Origin: Pseudomonas sp. p1(2021b)
GTDB taxonomy: Bacteria > Pseudomonadota > Gammaproteobacteria > Pseudomonadales > Pseudomonadaceae
Direction of reading: 5' to 3'
Assembly: GCF_020151015.1 (NCBI RefSeq)
Contig: NZ_CP083746.1
Location: 2,695,001 to 2,759,000 of the forward strand
Length of the DNA: 64,000 nucleotides
Shown: positions 53,155 to 63,857 of the stretch, piece after piece
Position numbering within the stretch: position 1 is the first letter of the stretch
Layout: every line of letters starts with the position of its first letter
Program-made: the position numbers and the translations under genes
Notes under the pieces: model-generated
Told to the model about the DNA's origin: nothing
What the model saw: the letters and a program-made list of their open reading frames with translations, nothing else
Databases searched by the model: none

Positions 53155-54209
53155 CCGCCTACATCCTGCGCCGCCTGCTGCTGATCATCCCCACATTGCT
53201 GGCGATCCTGCTGGTCAACTTCGCCATCGTCCAGGCCGCCCCGGGCGGGCCGGTGGAACAGGCCGTAGCGCGCCTGCAGGGCATCGGCGGTGGCGCGCCG
53301 GGCGCGCGGGCCGAGACGGTGCAGGGCGAGTCCCGCGCGAGCCGGGGGTTGGACCCTAAGCTGATCGAAGAGATCAAGCGCCAGTATGGCTTCGACAAAT
53401 CCGCCCCCGAGCGCCTATGGCTGATGCTTGGCCAATATGCCCGGCTGGACTTTGGCCAAAGCTTCTTCCGCGGGGCCAAAGTCACCGACCTGATCCTGGA
53501 GAAACTGCCGGTGACCCTGTCGCTGGGTTTCTGGGCCACGCTGATCACCTACCTGGTGTCGATCCCCCTGGGCATACGCAAGGCCGTGCGCCATGGCAGC
53601 CGTTTCGATGCCTGGAGCAGCGCCTTGATCGTCGTCGGTTACGCCCTGCCCTCGTTCCTGTTCGCCCTGTTGTTGATCGTGCTGTTCGCCGGGGGCACGT
53701 CGCTGAACTGGTTCCCGGTGCGTGGGCTGGTCTCGGAGGATTTCGACCAGCTCAGCGTGCTGGGCAAGGTCGCCGACTATTTCTGGCACCTGGTGCTGCC
53801 GGTCGGGGCCCTGGTGATCGGCGGCTTCGCCACCCTGACGCTGCTGACCAAGAACGCCTTCCTCGACGAGATTTCCCGCCAGTACGTGGTCACCGCCCGG
53901 GCCAAGGGCCTGAGCGAGCGGCGGGTACTGTACGGTCATGTGCTGCGCAACGCCATGCTGCTGGTGCTGGCCGGGCTGCCCCAGGCGCTGATCACGGTGT
54001 TCTTCGCAGGCTCGCTGCTGATCGAAGTGATCTTCTCCCTCGACGGCCTGGGCCGCATGAGCTATGAAGCCGCCGTGTCGCGAGACTACCCGGTGGTGTT
54101 CGGCACTCTATTCATCTTCACCTTGGCCGGGCTGTTGATCCGCTTGGCGGGCGACCTCGGCTATACCCTGCTCGACCCACGCATCGATTTCGACGCGAGG
54201 GGGCATTGA
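53151..54209 (+). CDS. yejB: ABC transporter permease YejB
   Basis: 352 residues from ATG 53151, overlapping the yejA stop (ATGA). Six membrane segments; the long periplasmic loop after the first is typical of YejB. The EAA-type loop [23 protein letters not shown] (cut in two here: [16 protein letters not shown]) sits near residue 240. It pairs with YejE; both need an ATPase subunit. Confidence 0.9.
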   Translation: MTAYILRRLLLIIPTLLAILLVNFAIVQAAPGGPVEQAVARLQGIGGGAPGARAETVQGESRASRGLDPKLIEEIKRQYGFDKSAPERLWLMLGQYARLDFGQSFFRGAKVTDLILEKLPVTLSLGFWATLITYLVSIPLGIRKAVRHGSRFDAWSSALIVVGYALPSFLFALLLIVLFAGGTSLNWFPVRGLVSEDFDQLSVLGKVADYFWHLVLPVGALVIGGFATLTLLTKNAFLDEISRQYVVTARAKGLSERRVLYGHVLRNAMLLVLAGLPQALITVFFAGSLLIEVIFSLDGLGRMSYEAAVSRDYPVVFGTLFIFTLAGLLIRLAGDLGYTLLDPRIDFDARGH

Positions 54210-55225
54210 TGTTCTCCCCCATCGCCCGTCGGCGCTTACGGTGCTTCCGGCGCAACCGTCTGGGTTGGGTCTCGTTGTGGCTGTTCGCCGGCATCCTGCT
54301 GCTGAGCCTGGGTGCGGAGTTGGTGGCCAACGACAAGCCGCTGCTGCTCTCCTACAAGGGCGAGCTCTACACCCCGGCCCTCAAACGCTATACCGAGCAG
54401 CAGTTCGGCGGCCAATTGCCCTTCCAGCCGGACTACCGCAGCGCCTACGTACGCCAACTGATCGAAAGCCAGGGTGGCTGGATGCTGTTCGCGCCGATAC
54501 CGTTCAGCGCCGACACGCCCAACTACGACCTGCAGGTGCCCACGCCCAGCCCGCCGAGTGCCAACAACTGGCTGGGCACCGATGACCAGGGCCGTGACGT
54601 GCTGGCGCGCGTGTTGTACGGCACGCGAGTGTCGCTGCTGTTCGCCTTCGCCTTGACGCTGGTCAGCGTGCTGATCGGCGTCACCGCGGGGGCGCTGCAG
54701 GGCTACCACGGCGGTTGGGTGGACCTGCTCGGCCAGCGTTTGCTGGAGGTCTGGTCAGGGTTGCCGGTGCTCTATCTACTGATCATCCTCAGCGGTTTCG
54801 TCGAACCGGATTTCTGGTGGTTGCTGGGAATCATGGCGTTGTTCTCCTGGCTGACCCTGGTGGACGTGGTGCGCGCCGAGTTCCTCCGTGGGCGCAACCT
54901 GGAGTACGTGAAAGCCGCGCGGGCCCTGGGCTTGCCGGATGGGCAGGTGATGCTGCGGCACATTTTGCCCAATGCTATGAACGCCACTCTGACCTACGTG
55001 CCCTTCATGCTCACCGGGGCCATCACCACCCTGACGGCCCTGGATTTTCTCGGCTTCGGCATGCCGGCGGGCAGTGCCTCGCTGGGCGAACTGGTGACCC
55101 AGGGCAAGCAGCACCTGGAGGCACCCTGGCTGGGCTTCACGGCATTCTTTGCCTTAGCGCTGATTCTCTCGCTGCTGGTGTTCATCGGCGATGCCCTGCG
55201 CGAGGCATTCGACCCACGGGCATAG
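54209..55225 (+). CDS. yejE: ABC transporter permease YejE
   Basis: 338 residues from ATG 54209 (sharing one base with the yejB stop). The OppC-type N-terminal domain, then ADTPNYDLQVPTPSPPSANN near 110 and WLGTDDQGRDVLARVLYGTR near 124, and the EAA loop (VVRAEFLRGRNLEYVKAARA near 225). It completes the membrane channel. No yejF ATPase gene follows: the next gene is a sigma-54 activator on the same strand, 63 bp later. Confidence 0.9.
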   Translation: MFSPIARRRLRCFRRNRLGWVSLWLFAGILLLSLGAELVANDKPLLLSYKGELYTPALKRYTEQQFGGQLPFQPDYRSAYVRQLIESQGGWMLFAPIPFSADTPNYDLQVPTPSPPSANNWLGTDDQGRDVLARVLYGTRVSLLFAFALTLVSVLIGVTAGALQGYHGGWVDLLGQRLLEVWSGLPVLYLLIILSGFVEPDFWWLLGIMALFSWLTLVDVVRAEFLRGRNLEYVKAARALGLPDGQVMLRHILPNAMNATLTYVPFMLTGAITTLTALDFLGFGMPAGSASLGELVTQGKQHLEAPWLGFTAFFALALILSLLVFIGDALREAFDPRA

Positions 55226-55288
55226 CCGCCCACAAGGGCGGCACTTATAGCCATAATCCTTGCCACCGCATTCCAAAGGCCCGGCCCC

Positions 55289-56686
55289 ATGCATCAAAGC
55301 GACAGCCTCAAGGACTATCCCAAGGTTCGCCAACGGGCGATCCGCTCGTTGTTCGAGATCATCGAGCAATCCAGCGAGGGCACGGTGATCGTCGACCGCC
55401 AGGCGCGCATCGTGTGGATGAACGAGCGCTACGCCCGACGCTTTGGCCTGGCCGACGCGGCCAGCGCCATCGGCCAGCCCTGCGAGGCGGTGATCCCCGG
55501 TAGCCTGATGCGCGAGGTGGTCAGCAACGGGCGGCCGATCCTGCTGGACATGCTCGACACGCCCAACGAGCCGTTGGTGGTGATGCGCCTGCCAATCCAC
55601 GATGAGCGCGGCGAGCTGATCGGCGCCATCGGCTTCGCCCTGTTCGATGAGCTGCGCAGCCTCTCGCCCTTGCTCAAGCGCTATTCGAGCATGCAGCAGG
55701 AACTGGCTTCGACACGTTCGCAATTGAAGGCACGCCAGGCCAAGTACAGCTTCGCCCAGTTCGTCGGCACCAGTGCCGCCAGCCTCGAGGCCAAGCGCCG
55801 GGCACGCCGCGGCGCGGGTAGCGATTCCCCGGTTCTGCTGCTGGGCGAGACCGGTACTGGCAAGGAACTGCTGGCCCACGCGATCCATGCCGCCTCGCCA
55901 CGGGCGCATAAGGCATTCGTCAGCATCAACAGCGCAGCCATTCCGGAGACCTTGCTGGAAGCCGAGTTCTTCGGCACGGCGCCAGGCGCATTCACCGGTG
56001 CCGACCGCAAGGGGCGCAGCGGCAAGCTGCAACTGGCCGAAGGGGGGACCCTGTTCCTCGACGAGATCGGCGACATGCCCCTGGCACTGCAAAGCAAGCT
56101 GCTGCGGGTATTGCAGGAGAAGGAATACGAGCCGGTCGGCTCCAACCAGATGCTGCGCAGCGACGTACGCGTCATTGCAGCCACGTCGATCGACCTGCAG
56201 GCGGCCATGGCCATCGGCACGTTTCGCGCCGACCTGTATTACCGGCTCAACGTGCTGCCCATCGAAGTACCGCCCCTGCGCGAACGCCTGGGCGATCTGC
56301 CGGCGCTGTGCGAGGCAATCCTGGCCGAGCTGGGCAGCCAGTACGAGCTCGAACCCGAGGCTCAGGCGCTGCTGGCCCAGCATGCCTGGCCGGGGAATAT
56401 CCGTGAGTTGCGCAATGTGCTGGAACGGGCGACCTTGCTGGCGGACCAGGCGCGCTTGGGCATGGAGGATGTCCTGGCGGCGCTAGGGCCGGTGAGCCCG
56501 GTGGCATCGACCGCAGTGGCTCGCCAGGGGTATCGGGAGGCGTGCGAGGCGTTCGAGCGCAAATTGATTGTCGATGCGTTGGACGAGAGCGCGGGGAATG
56601 TGCCACAAGCCGCGAAGATGCTGGGGTTGGGGCGTTCGACGTTGTACAAGAAGATGGCTGCGCTGGGTATTTCGTCCATAGCTTGA
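55289..56686 (+). CDS. Sigma-54-dependent transcriptional activator (PAS-AAA-Fis)
   Basis: 465 residues. An N-terminal PAS-like sensor domain (about 20-130) is followed by the AAA+ domain with Walker A GETGTGKE (186-193), the sigma-54 contact loop GAFTGA (233-238), Walker B DEIGD (258-262) and arginine fingers, then a Fis-type helix-turn-helix (AAKMLGLGRSTLYKKMAALG near 440-459). It likely activates the sigma-54 promoter at 56891 for the GntP/hydroxybutyrate genes just downstream. The signal is unknown, perhaps a hydroxybutyrate- or acetoacetate-type acid. Confidence 0.93.
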   Translation: MHQSDSLKDYPKVRQRAIRSLFEIIEQSSEGTVIVDRQARIVWMNERYARRFGLADAASAIGQPCEAVIPGSLMREVVSNGRPILLDMLDTPNEPLVVMRLPIHDERGELIGAIGFALFDELRSLSPLLKRYSSMQQELASTRSQLKARQAKYSFAQFVGTSAASLEAKRRARRGAGSDSPVLLLGETGTGKELLAHAIHAASPRAHKAFVSINSAAIPETLLEAEFFGTAPGAFTGADRKGRSGKLQLAEGGTLFLDEIGDMPLALQSKLLRVLQEKEYEPVGSNQMLRSDVRVIAATSIDLQAAMAIGTFRADLYYRLNVLPIEVPPLRERLGDLPALCEAILAELGSQYELEPEAQALLAQHAWPGNIRELRNVLERATLLADQARLGMEDVLAALGPVSPVASTAVARQGYREACEAFERKLIVDALDESAGNVPQAAKMLGLGRSTLYKKMAALGISSIA

Positions 56687-56730
56687 GAGTTGAGTCTATG
56701 TTTGTAGACAGCGCGAGGGCTACGCCCTCG

Positions 56731-56809
56731 ATCGCGGCACAAGGCCGCTCCTACAAGGGCTCCGCTACAGCAGGACCTCGTCTGTGGGAGCGGGCGGGGC
56801 CCCCGCGAT
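56731..56809. repeat. REP pair, diverged
   Basis: ATCGCGGCACAAGGCCGCTCCTA at the left and TGTGGGAGCGGGCGGGGCCCCCGCGATG at the right, with a short spacer. Confidence 0.75.
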
Positions 56810-56890
56810 GCAGGCGACTCGGTCTCAAAGGAGAGACCAGAAGCACTTTTTAGCAATTAAATCCTATTGAAATCAGCTAGTTAGGTTTTT

Positions 56891-56904
56891 GGCACGATTC
56901 CCGC
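56891..56904 (+). promoter_or_regulatory. Sigma-54 promoter of the GntP-hydroxybutyrate operon
   Basis: TTGGCACGATTCCCGCT has the GG (56891-56892) and GC (56903-56904) separated by exactly ten bases, and matches TGGCACG of the -24 box. The activator gene lies just upstream. Transcription would start near 56915, about 30 bases before the ATG at 56948. Confidence 0.82.
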
Positions 56905-56947
56905 TATCTCCCGGTCCATCATAAAAACAAGACGTGGAGACACCCCG

Positions 56948-58339
56948 ATGACCGTGCTCATCGCCCTCGCTGCCCTAGCACTGCTGATGCTGGCCGCCTA
57001 CCGTGGCTACAGCGTGATCCTCTTCGCCCCCATCGCCGCCCTCGGCGCCGTCCTGCTCACCGACCCCGCCGCCGTGGCGCCTGCCTTCACCGGCGTGTTC
57101 ATGGAGAAGATGGTCGGCTTCATCAAACTGTATTTTCCCGTGTTCCTGCTCGGCGCCGTGTTCGGCAAGCTCATCGAGCTGTCGGGCTTCTCGCGCTCGA
57201 TCGTCGCTGCGGCCATTGGCCTGCTCGGCACCCGCCAGGCCATGCTAGTGATCGTGTTGGTATGCGCCTTGCTCACTTACGGCGGCGTGTCGCTGTTCGT
57301 GGTGGTGTTCGCGGTGTACCCGTTCGCCGCCGAGATGTTCCGTCAGAGCGACATCCCCAAGCGGCTGATCCCGGCGACTATCGCCCTGGGCGCGTTCTCC
57401 TTCACCATGGACTCCCTGCCTGGCACCCCGCAGATCCAGAACATCATCCCCAGCACCTTCTTCAACACCACCGCCTGGGCCGCGCCCTGGCTCGGGCTGA
57501 TCGGCACCCTGTTCGTGTTCAGCGCCGGCATGCTCTACCTGCGTCGCCAGCGCAACAAGGCCCAGCGCGCGGGCGAAGGCTACGGCAACGACCTGCGCAA
57601 CGAACCGGAAACCGCAGACGACCTGGCTTTGCCCAACCCATGGCTGGCCCTTTCGCCGCTGGTGCTGGTGGGCGTGATGAACCTGCTGTTCACCCACTGG
57701 ATCCCCCAGTGGTACGGCGCGAGCCATACCCTGCAACTGCCGGGCATGAGCGCGCCGGTGCAAAGCGACGTGGCCAAGCTGACCGCCATCTGGGCGGTGC
57801 AGGCCGCCTTGTTGGTGGGCATCCTGATGGTGCTGGTGTGCGCCTTCGGCGCCATCCGCCAACGCCTGGCCGAGGGCACCAAGAGCGCGGTCGGCGGCGC
57901 CCTGCTGGCGGCCATGAATACCGCCTCGGAGTATGGCTTCGGCGCGGTGATCGCCTCGCTGCCAGGCTTTCTGGTACTGGCCGACGCCCTGCGCGCCATC
58001 CCCAACCCGCTGGTCAACGAAGCGATCACCGTCACGCTGCTGGCAGGCATCACCGGCTCGGCGTCCGGCGGCATGAGCATTGCGCTTGCAGCCATGAGCG
58101 AGAGCTTCATCGCCGCCGCCCACGCCGCCGACATTCCCCTCGATGTGCTGCACCGGGTGGCCGCCATGGCCAGCGGCGGTATGGATACCCTGCCGCACAA
58201 CGGTGCGGTGATCACCTTGTTGGCCGTCACCGGGCTGACCCACCGCGAAGCCTACAAGGACATTTTCGGTATTACCCTGATCAAGACCCTGGCGGTTTTC
58301 GTGGTCATCGCCACGTTCTACGCCACCGGCATCGTCTAA
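56948..58339 (+). CDS. GntP-family organic acid permease
   Basis: 463 residues, about 12 membrane segments. Family marks: YRGYSVILFAPIAALGAVLL near the start, GVSLFVVVFAVYPFAAEMFR near 120 and ALMSESFIAAAHA-type region (MSIALAAMSESFIAAAHAAD) near 380, GGMDTLPHNGAVITLL near 415. GntP permeases carry gluconate and other small hydroxy acids; linked to hydroxybutyrate dehydrogenase, this one likely imports 3-hydroxybutyrate. It is driven by the sigma-54 promoter. Confidence 0.88.
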   Translation: MTVLIALAALALLMLAAYRGYSVILFAPIAALGAVLLTDPAAVAPAFTGVFMEKMVGFIKLYFPVFLLGAVFGKLIELSGFSRSIVAAAIGLLGTRQAMLVIVLVCALLTYGGVSLFVVVFAVYPFAAEMFRQSDIPKRLIPATIALGAFSFTMDSLPGTPQIQNIIPSTFFNTTAWAAPWLGLIGTLFVFSAGMLYLRRQRNKAQRAGEGYGNDLRNEPETADDLALPNPWLALSPLVLVGVMNLLFTHWIPQWYGASHTLQLPGMSAPVQSDVAKLTAIWAVQAALLVGILMVLVCAFGAIRQRLAEGTKSAVGGALLAAMNTASEYGFGAVIASLPGFLVLADALRAIPNPLVNEAITVTLLAGITGSASGGMSIALAAMSESFIAAAHAADIPLDVLHRVAAMASGGMDTLPHNGAVITLLAVTGLTHREAYKDIFGITLIKTLAVFVVIATFYATGIV

Positions 58340-58349
58340 GGAGACTGGC

Positions 58350-59120
58350 ATGACACTCAACGGCAAGACCGCACTGGTCACAGGTTCCACCAGCGGTATC
58401 GGCCTGGGGATAGCCCAGGTGCTGGCTGGCGCAGGTGCGAATATCGTGTTGAACGGCTTCGGCGACCCGGCACCGGCACTGGCCGAAATCGCCCGGCTGG
58501 GCGTGCCGGTCATTCATCACCCGGCCGACCTGTCCGATGTAGCCCAGATCGAGGCGCTGTTCGCCCTGGCCGAGCGCGAATTCGGTGGCGTCGACATCCT
58601 GGTCAATAACGCCGGCATCCAGCACGTGGCGCCGGTGGAGCAGTTCCCCATCGAGACCTGGGACAAGATCATCGCCCTTAACCTCAGCGCCGTGTTCCAC
58701 GGCACCCGCCTGGCGCTGCCCGGCATGCGCGCGCGCAACTGGGGGCGAATCGTCAACATCGCATCGGTACATGGCCTGGTGGGCTCCACCGGCAAGGCCG
58801 CCTATGTGGCAGCCAAGCATGGGGTGGTGGGGTTGACCAAGGTCGTGGGCCTGGAAACCGCCACCAGCAACATCACCTGCAACGCCATCTGCCCAGGGTG
58901 GGTGCTCACGCCGCTGGTGCAGAAACAAATCGACGACCGCGCCGCCTCAGGCATTGACCCACAGCAGGCGCAACACGATCTGTTGGCCGAAAAGCAGCCT
59001 TCCGTGGCATTTGTAACACCTCAGCACCTCGGAGAGCTGGTATTGTTCCTGTGCAGCGAAGCCGGCAGCCAGGTCCGTGGTGCCGCCTGGAACGTCGATG
59101 GCGGTTGGCTGGCCCAGTGA
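58350..59120 (+). CDS. hbdH: 3-hydroxybutyrate dehydrogenase
   Basis: 256 residues, SDR family. Nucleotide-binding TGSTSGIGLGIA near 9-20, NNAGIQHVAPVEQFP near 85, catalytic serine in NIASVHG near 138, YVAAKHGVVGLTK near 151 with Tyr and Lys. The final DGGWLAQ and the QHVAPVE segment match bacterial D-3-hydroxybutyrate dehydrogenase (NAD+). It converts 3-hydroxybutyrate to acetoacetate. Ten bp after the GntP gene. Confidence 0.9.
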   Translation: MTLNGKTALVTGSTSGIGLGIAQVLAGAGANIVLNGFGDPAPALAEIARLGVPVIHHPADLSDVAQIEALFALAEREFGGVDILVNNAGIQHVAPVEQFPIETWDKIIALNLSAVFHGTRLALPGMRARNWGRIVNIASVHGLVGSTGKAAYVAAKHGVVGLTKVVGLETATSNITCNAICPGWVLTPLVQKQIDDRAASGIDPQQAQHDLLAEKQPSVAFVTPQHLGELVLFLCSEAGSQVRGAAWNVDGGWLAQ

Positions 59121-59177
59121 GGGCCTGCCGGGATCTGGCGCGGCTTTGCGTTTGTCTTTAATCAGCAAGGAGGCCTC

Positions 59178-59657
59178 ATGCGCCCATTCCCATTGACCGC
59201 GATCCTTTCCCTGACCATGGCCTGCGTAGCACCTGCGATGGCTGCCGGGCTCAAGGATGTCGCGCCCTACCCCGAGGCGGAAAAAGGCTTCACCCGGCAG
59301 GTCATCCACCTGCCGGCACAAACCGACGAGTCGGCCCACCAGCTGGAGATCCTCGCCGGCAAGACCCTCCCGGTCGACTGCAACAAGCAGCGTCTGGGCG
59401 GCAAGCTCGAAGAGCACAACCTCGAAGGCTGGGGCTACAGCTACTACCGCCTGGAGAAGGTCGCCGGGCCCATGAGCACCCTGATGGCCTGCCCGGATGG
59501 CAAGAAGACCGAGGCCTTCGTGCCGGTGGTCGGCGAAGGTTTCATGCTGCGCTACAACAGCAAGCTGCCGGTGGTGCTGTACGTGCCGGAAGGCATCGAG
59601 GTGCGCTATCGCGTCTGGTCGGCATCCGACGACGTACAAAAGGCTAAAGTGGAGTAA
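59178..59657 (+). CDS. eco: Ecotin, periplasmic serine protease inhibitor
   Basis: 159 residues. Signal peptide about 1-23 (cleavage after AMA-A), then [20 protein letters not shown] as in E. coli ecotin. The reactive loop reads [18 protein letters not shown], with the P1 methionine in STxMAC and the loop cysteine pairing with the one in VDCNKQR. Ecotin dimers inhibit trypsin- and elastase-like proteases in the periplasm. It follows hbdH by 57 bp and may be transcribed with it, though unrelated in function. Confidence 0.93.
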   Translation: MRPFPLTAILSLTMACVAPAMAAGLKDVAPYPEAEKGFTRQVIHLPAQTDESAHQLEILAGKTLPVDCNKQRLGGKLEEHNLEGWGYSYYRLEKVAGPMSTLMACPDGKKTEAFVPVVGEGFMLRYNSKLPVVLYVPEGIEVRYRVWSASDDVQKAKVE

Positions 59658-59690
59658 AAGCCACCCCGCAGTGGTGTAGCGACGCCCCCC

Positions 59691-59764
59691 TGTGGGAGCG
59701 GGCTTGCCCCGCGATTGCGCCCGATCAGGCAACGGCAATCGCGGGGCAAGCCCGCACACAGGGG
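59691..59764. repeat. REP pair
   Basis: TGTGGGAGCGGGCTTGCCCCGCGATTGC at the left and GCAATCGCGGGGCAAGCCCGCACACA at the right. It lies just upstream of the acetoacetyl-CoA synthetase start (59793). Confidence 0.88.
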
Positions 59765-59792
59765 GCTTTGAACGGGAATGGGAGGTTTCGGC

Positions 59793-61751
<1,959 letters not shown>

Positions 61752-61786
61752 TGGCGCCCTTTTTTGCCCGAAGCACAGGTGGTCCC

Positions 61787-62062
61787 ATGAAAGCCCAAGC
61801 CCGTCACATCCTGGTCAAGACCGCTGCCGAAGCCGAACAGCTCAAGCAACGCCTCGCCAAGGGCGAAGCCTTCGATGTACTGGCAAAGAAATTTTCGACC
61901 TGCCCCTCGGGCAAGCGCGGCGGTGACTTGGGCGAGGTACGCCCCGGCCAACTGGTGGGCGCCATCGACCAGGTGATCTTCAAGAAGGCCTTGCGCGTGG
62001 TGCATGGGCCGATCAAGACCAAGTTCGGTTACCACCTGGTGCAGACCTTCTACCGCGATTGA
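61787..62062 (+). CDS. Parvulin-type peptidyl-prolyl isomerase, second copy
   Basis: 91 residues from ATG 61787. Parvulin fold with ARHILVKTAAEAEQLKQRLA, FDVLAKKFSTCPSGKRGGDL and KFGYHLVQTF at the end. Related to the gene at 50904 but clearly diverged. Cytosolic. Follows the synthetase gene by 35 bp. Confidence 0.92.
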   Translation: MKAQARHILVKTAAEAEQLKQRLAKGEAFDVLAKKFSTCPSGKRGGDLGEVRPGQLVGAIDQVIFKKALRVVHGPIKTKFGYHLVQTFYRD

Positions 62063-62065
62063 CCC

Positions 62066-62689
62066 TCAGCGCCGCGCCGCCAGCAGGCCCAGCCCCGCAC
62101 ACCCGAGCAGCGAGGCACTGACGCGGTTGAACAACCGGCGCGGCCCAGGGCGGCTGAACCAGCGCTGCAGATAGGCGCCAAGGCCCGCATAGATGGCGAT
62201 CGCCGCCCACTCCAGGAGCAGGAACAGCACGCCCAGCCAGAGGAACTGCTCGGCCACGGGCGTAGGGCTGCCCACCGAGACGAACTGCGGCAGGAAGGCT
62301 GTGAAGATGAGAATCGCTTTAGGGTTGCCCGCGGCCACCCAGAACTCTTGTCGCGCCAACCGCCAGGTGCCCCGCGGGTGATCGGTGCTCACCACGGCTT
62401 CCCCCACCGGCGCACGCCACAACTGCCAGGCGATGTAGAACAGATACGCGGCGCCCACCACCTTGATCGCCAGGAACAGGTATTCGCTCGTGTGCAGCAC
62501 CACCGCCAGGCCCATGGCCGCCAAGGCGATCATGCCGCTGAAGGCCAGGATGCGCCCGCCACCGGCCACGCAGGCGGTGCGCAGGCCATAACGGCTGGCG
62601 TTGTGCAGCGACAACAGGTTGTTAGGGCCCGGCGCCATGTTCAGGGCGAAGCAGGCGGGGATGAACAGCAGCAGGCTCGACAGGTCCAT
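62066..62689 (-). CDS. LysE-family exporter
   Basis: 207 residues with six membrane segments. The RhtB/LysE mark NMAPGPNNLLSLHNASRYGL is near 18-37, and the loop before segment 3 has KVVGAAYLFYIAWQLWR near 75. It exports amino acids or analogues. It converges with the parvulin gene and is divergent from the AraC regulator at 62824, which may regulate it. Confidence 0.9.
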   Translation of the reverse strand: MDLSSLLLFIPACFALNMAPGPNNLLSLHNASRYGLRTACVAGGGRILAFSGMIALAAMGLAVVLHTSEYLFLAIKVVGAAYLFYIAWQLWRAPVGEAVVSTDHPRGTWRLARQEFWVAAGNPKAILIFTAFLPQFVSVGSPTPVAEQFLWLGVLFLLLEWAAIAIYAGLGAYLQRWFSRPGPRRLFNRVSASLLGCAGLGLLAARR

Positions 62690-62823
62690 TATTCTTCTCC
62701 ATCAGGACGCGAAAGCCTCGCGCCGCCGAGCGGGTGGCGTCAAGCACAGTCACAAGGGAAATGGCCGTAACAGTGGCCAGCGTTTAGACTGCGTACCTTG
62801 GTATCCGGCAAGGCAGGCTTTGC

Positions 62824-63645
62824 ATGACCCGTCCACACAGCGAAATCTGGCGTGACCCGGCGCTGCCGTTCGTGGAAAGCCGCCGCGCCTGCCATAGCCG
62901 GGCCTGCTACAAAGCCCACAGTCACCCAACGTTTTCCATTGGGGCGGTAGATAGCGGCCTGAGCGATTTCACCGGCGCTGGCGAAGGCCATGAACGGCTG
63001 ACGCCTGGCACCCTGGTGTTGGTTCCGGCGCAGCGGGTGCATGCCTGTAACCCACTGCCGGGCCAAGCCTGGAGCTACCAGATGCTGCATCTGGATGCTC
63101 AATGGCTGCAGCAGCTGCGGTTGGAGGCTGGGGTAGCGGCCAGTGAGCCCGGGGCACCGGCGCGAATCAGCCGGTCAGCTTCGGTGTACCGCCGGTTCTG
63201 CCAGCTCAATGAACTGTTGTTTTCCGGGGCGGGACCCACGGAAAAGGAAGCGGCACTGGTGGCATTCATCGGCGACCTCGATCTTGCCGCCCATGACACC
63301 CTCGATGCGGCGCCGGTGCCGACCCTGGAGGTACCGGCGTTGCGTGAGCTGCTTGAGAGGATCGAGGCGCAGGGTTCGGCTGAAATGAGCCTGGGCCAGC
63401 TGGCCGCCCAGGCGGGCCTCGGCCGTTACCAGCTGATCCGGACATTGCGCGCCGCCACTGGGCTCACGCCCCATGCCTACCTGCTCAACGCCCGCGTCAA
63501 TCGCGCCCGTCGCCTGCTCAGCCAAGGCATGGCGCTGGCGGAGGTCGCCTATGAGCTGGGGTTCGCCGACCAAGCCCATTTCCAGCGGGTGTTCAAGGCC
63601 CATGCAGGCGTGACGCCAGGGCGTTATCGCAGCGGGGCCGCGTAA
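62824..63645 (+). CDS. AraC-family transcriptional regulator
   Basis: 273 residues. N-terminal cupin-like ligand domain (HSHPTFSIGAVDSG near 38, GTLVLVPAQRVHACNP near 68) and C-terminal double helix-turn-helix (LGQLAAQAGLGRYQLIRTLR, then AEVAYELGFADQAHFQRVFK, TPGRYRSG). It sits between two LysE-type exporter genes: one divergent (62689), one downstream and cut by the window edge (63858). Its most likely role is controlling amino acid export. Confidence 0.92.
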   Translation: MTRPHSEIWRDPALPFVESRRACHSRACYKAHSHPTFSIGAVDSGLSDFTGAGEGHERLTPGTLVLVPAQRVHACNPLPGQAWSYQMLHLDAQWLQQLRLEAGVAASEPGAPARISRSASVYRRFCQLNELLFSGAGPTEKEAALVAFIGDLDLAAHDTLDAAPVPTLEVPALRELLERIEAQGSAEMSLGQLAAQAGLGRYQLIRTLRAATGLTPHAYLLNARVNRARRLLSQGMALAEVAYELGFADQAHFQRVFKAHAGVTPGRYRSGAA

Positions 63646-63690
63646 CGGGTGGTGCACTGGCCCGGGCGACGGCGATATCACGTCGGGCCC

Positions 63691-63778
63691 AATCGCGGGA
63701 CAAGCCCGCTCCCACAATGGGCCGCAAAATCAAGTGGTTATGGGGTGCTCTGTAGGGCTCGTCCCGCGATTGGGCCAT
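63691..63778. repeat. REP pair, diverged
   Basis: ATCGCGGGACAAGCCCGCTCCCACA at the left and GTAGGGCTCGTCCCGCGATTGGGCC at the right, 63 bp into the gap after the AraC gene. Confidence 0.82.
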
Positions 63779-63857
63779 GCAGCCTGCAATTTTCTTCAAT
63801 ACATAGGAGCACCCGACGAACAGACTGCGGCTTCCCCCACTGCAGAAGCCCAGCCCC

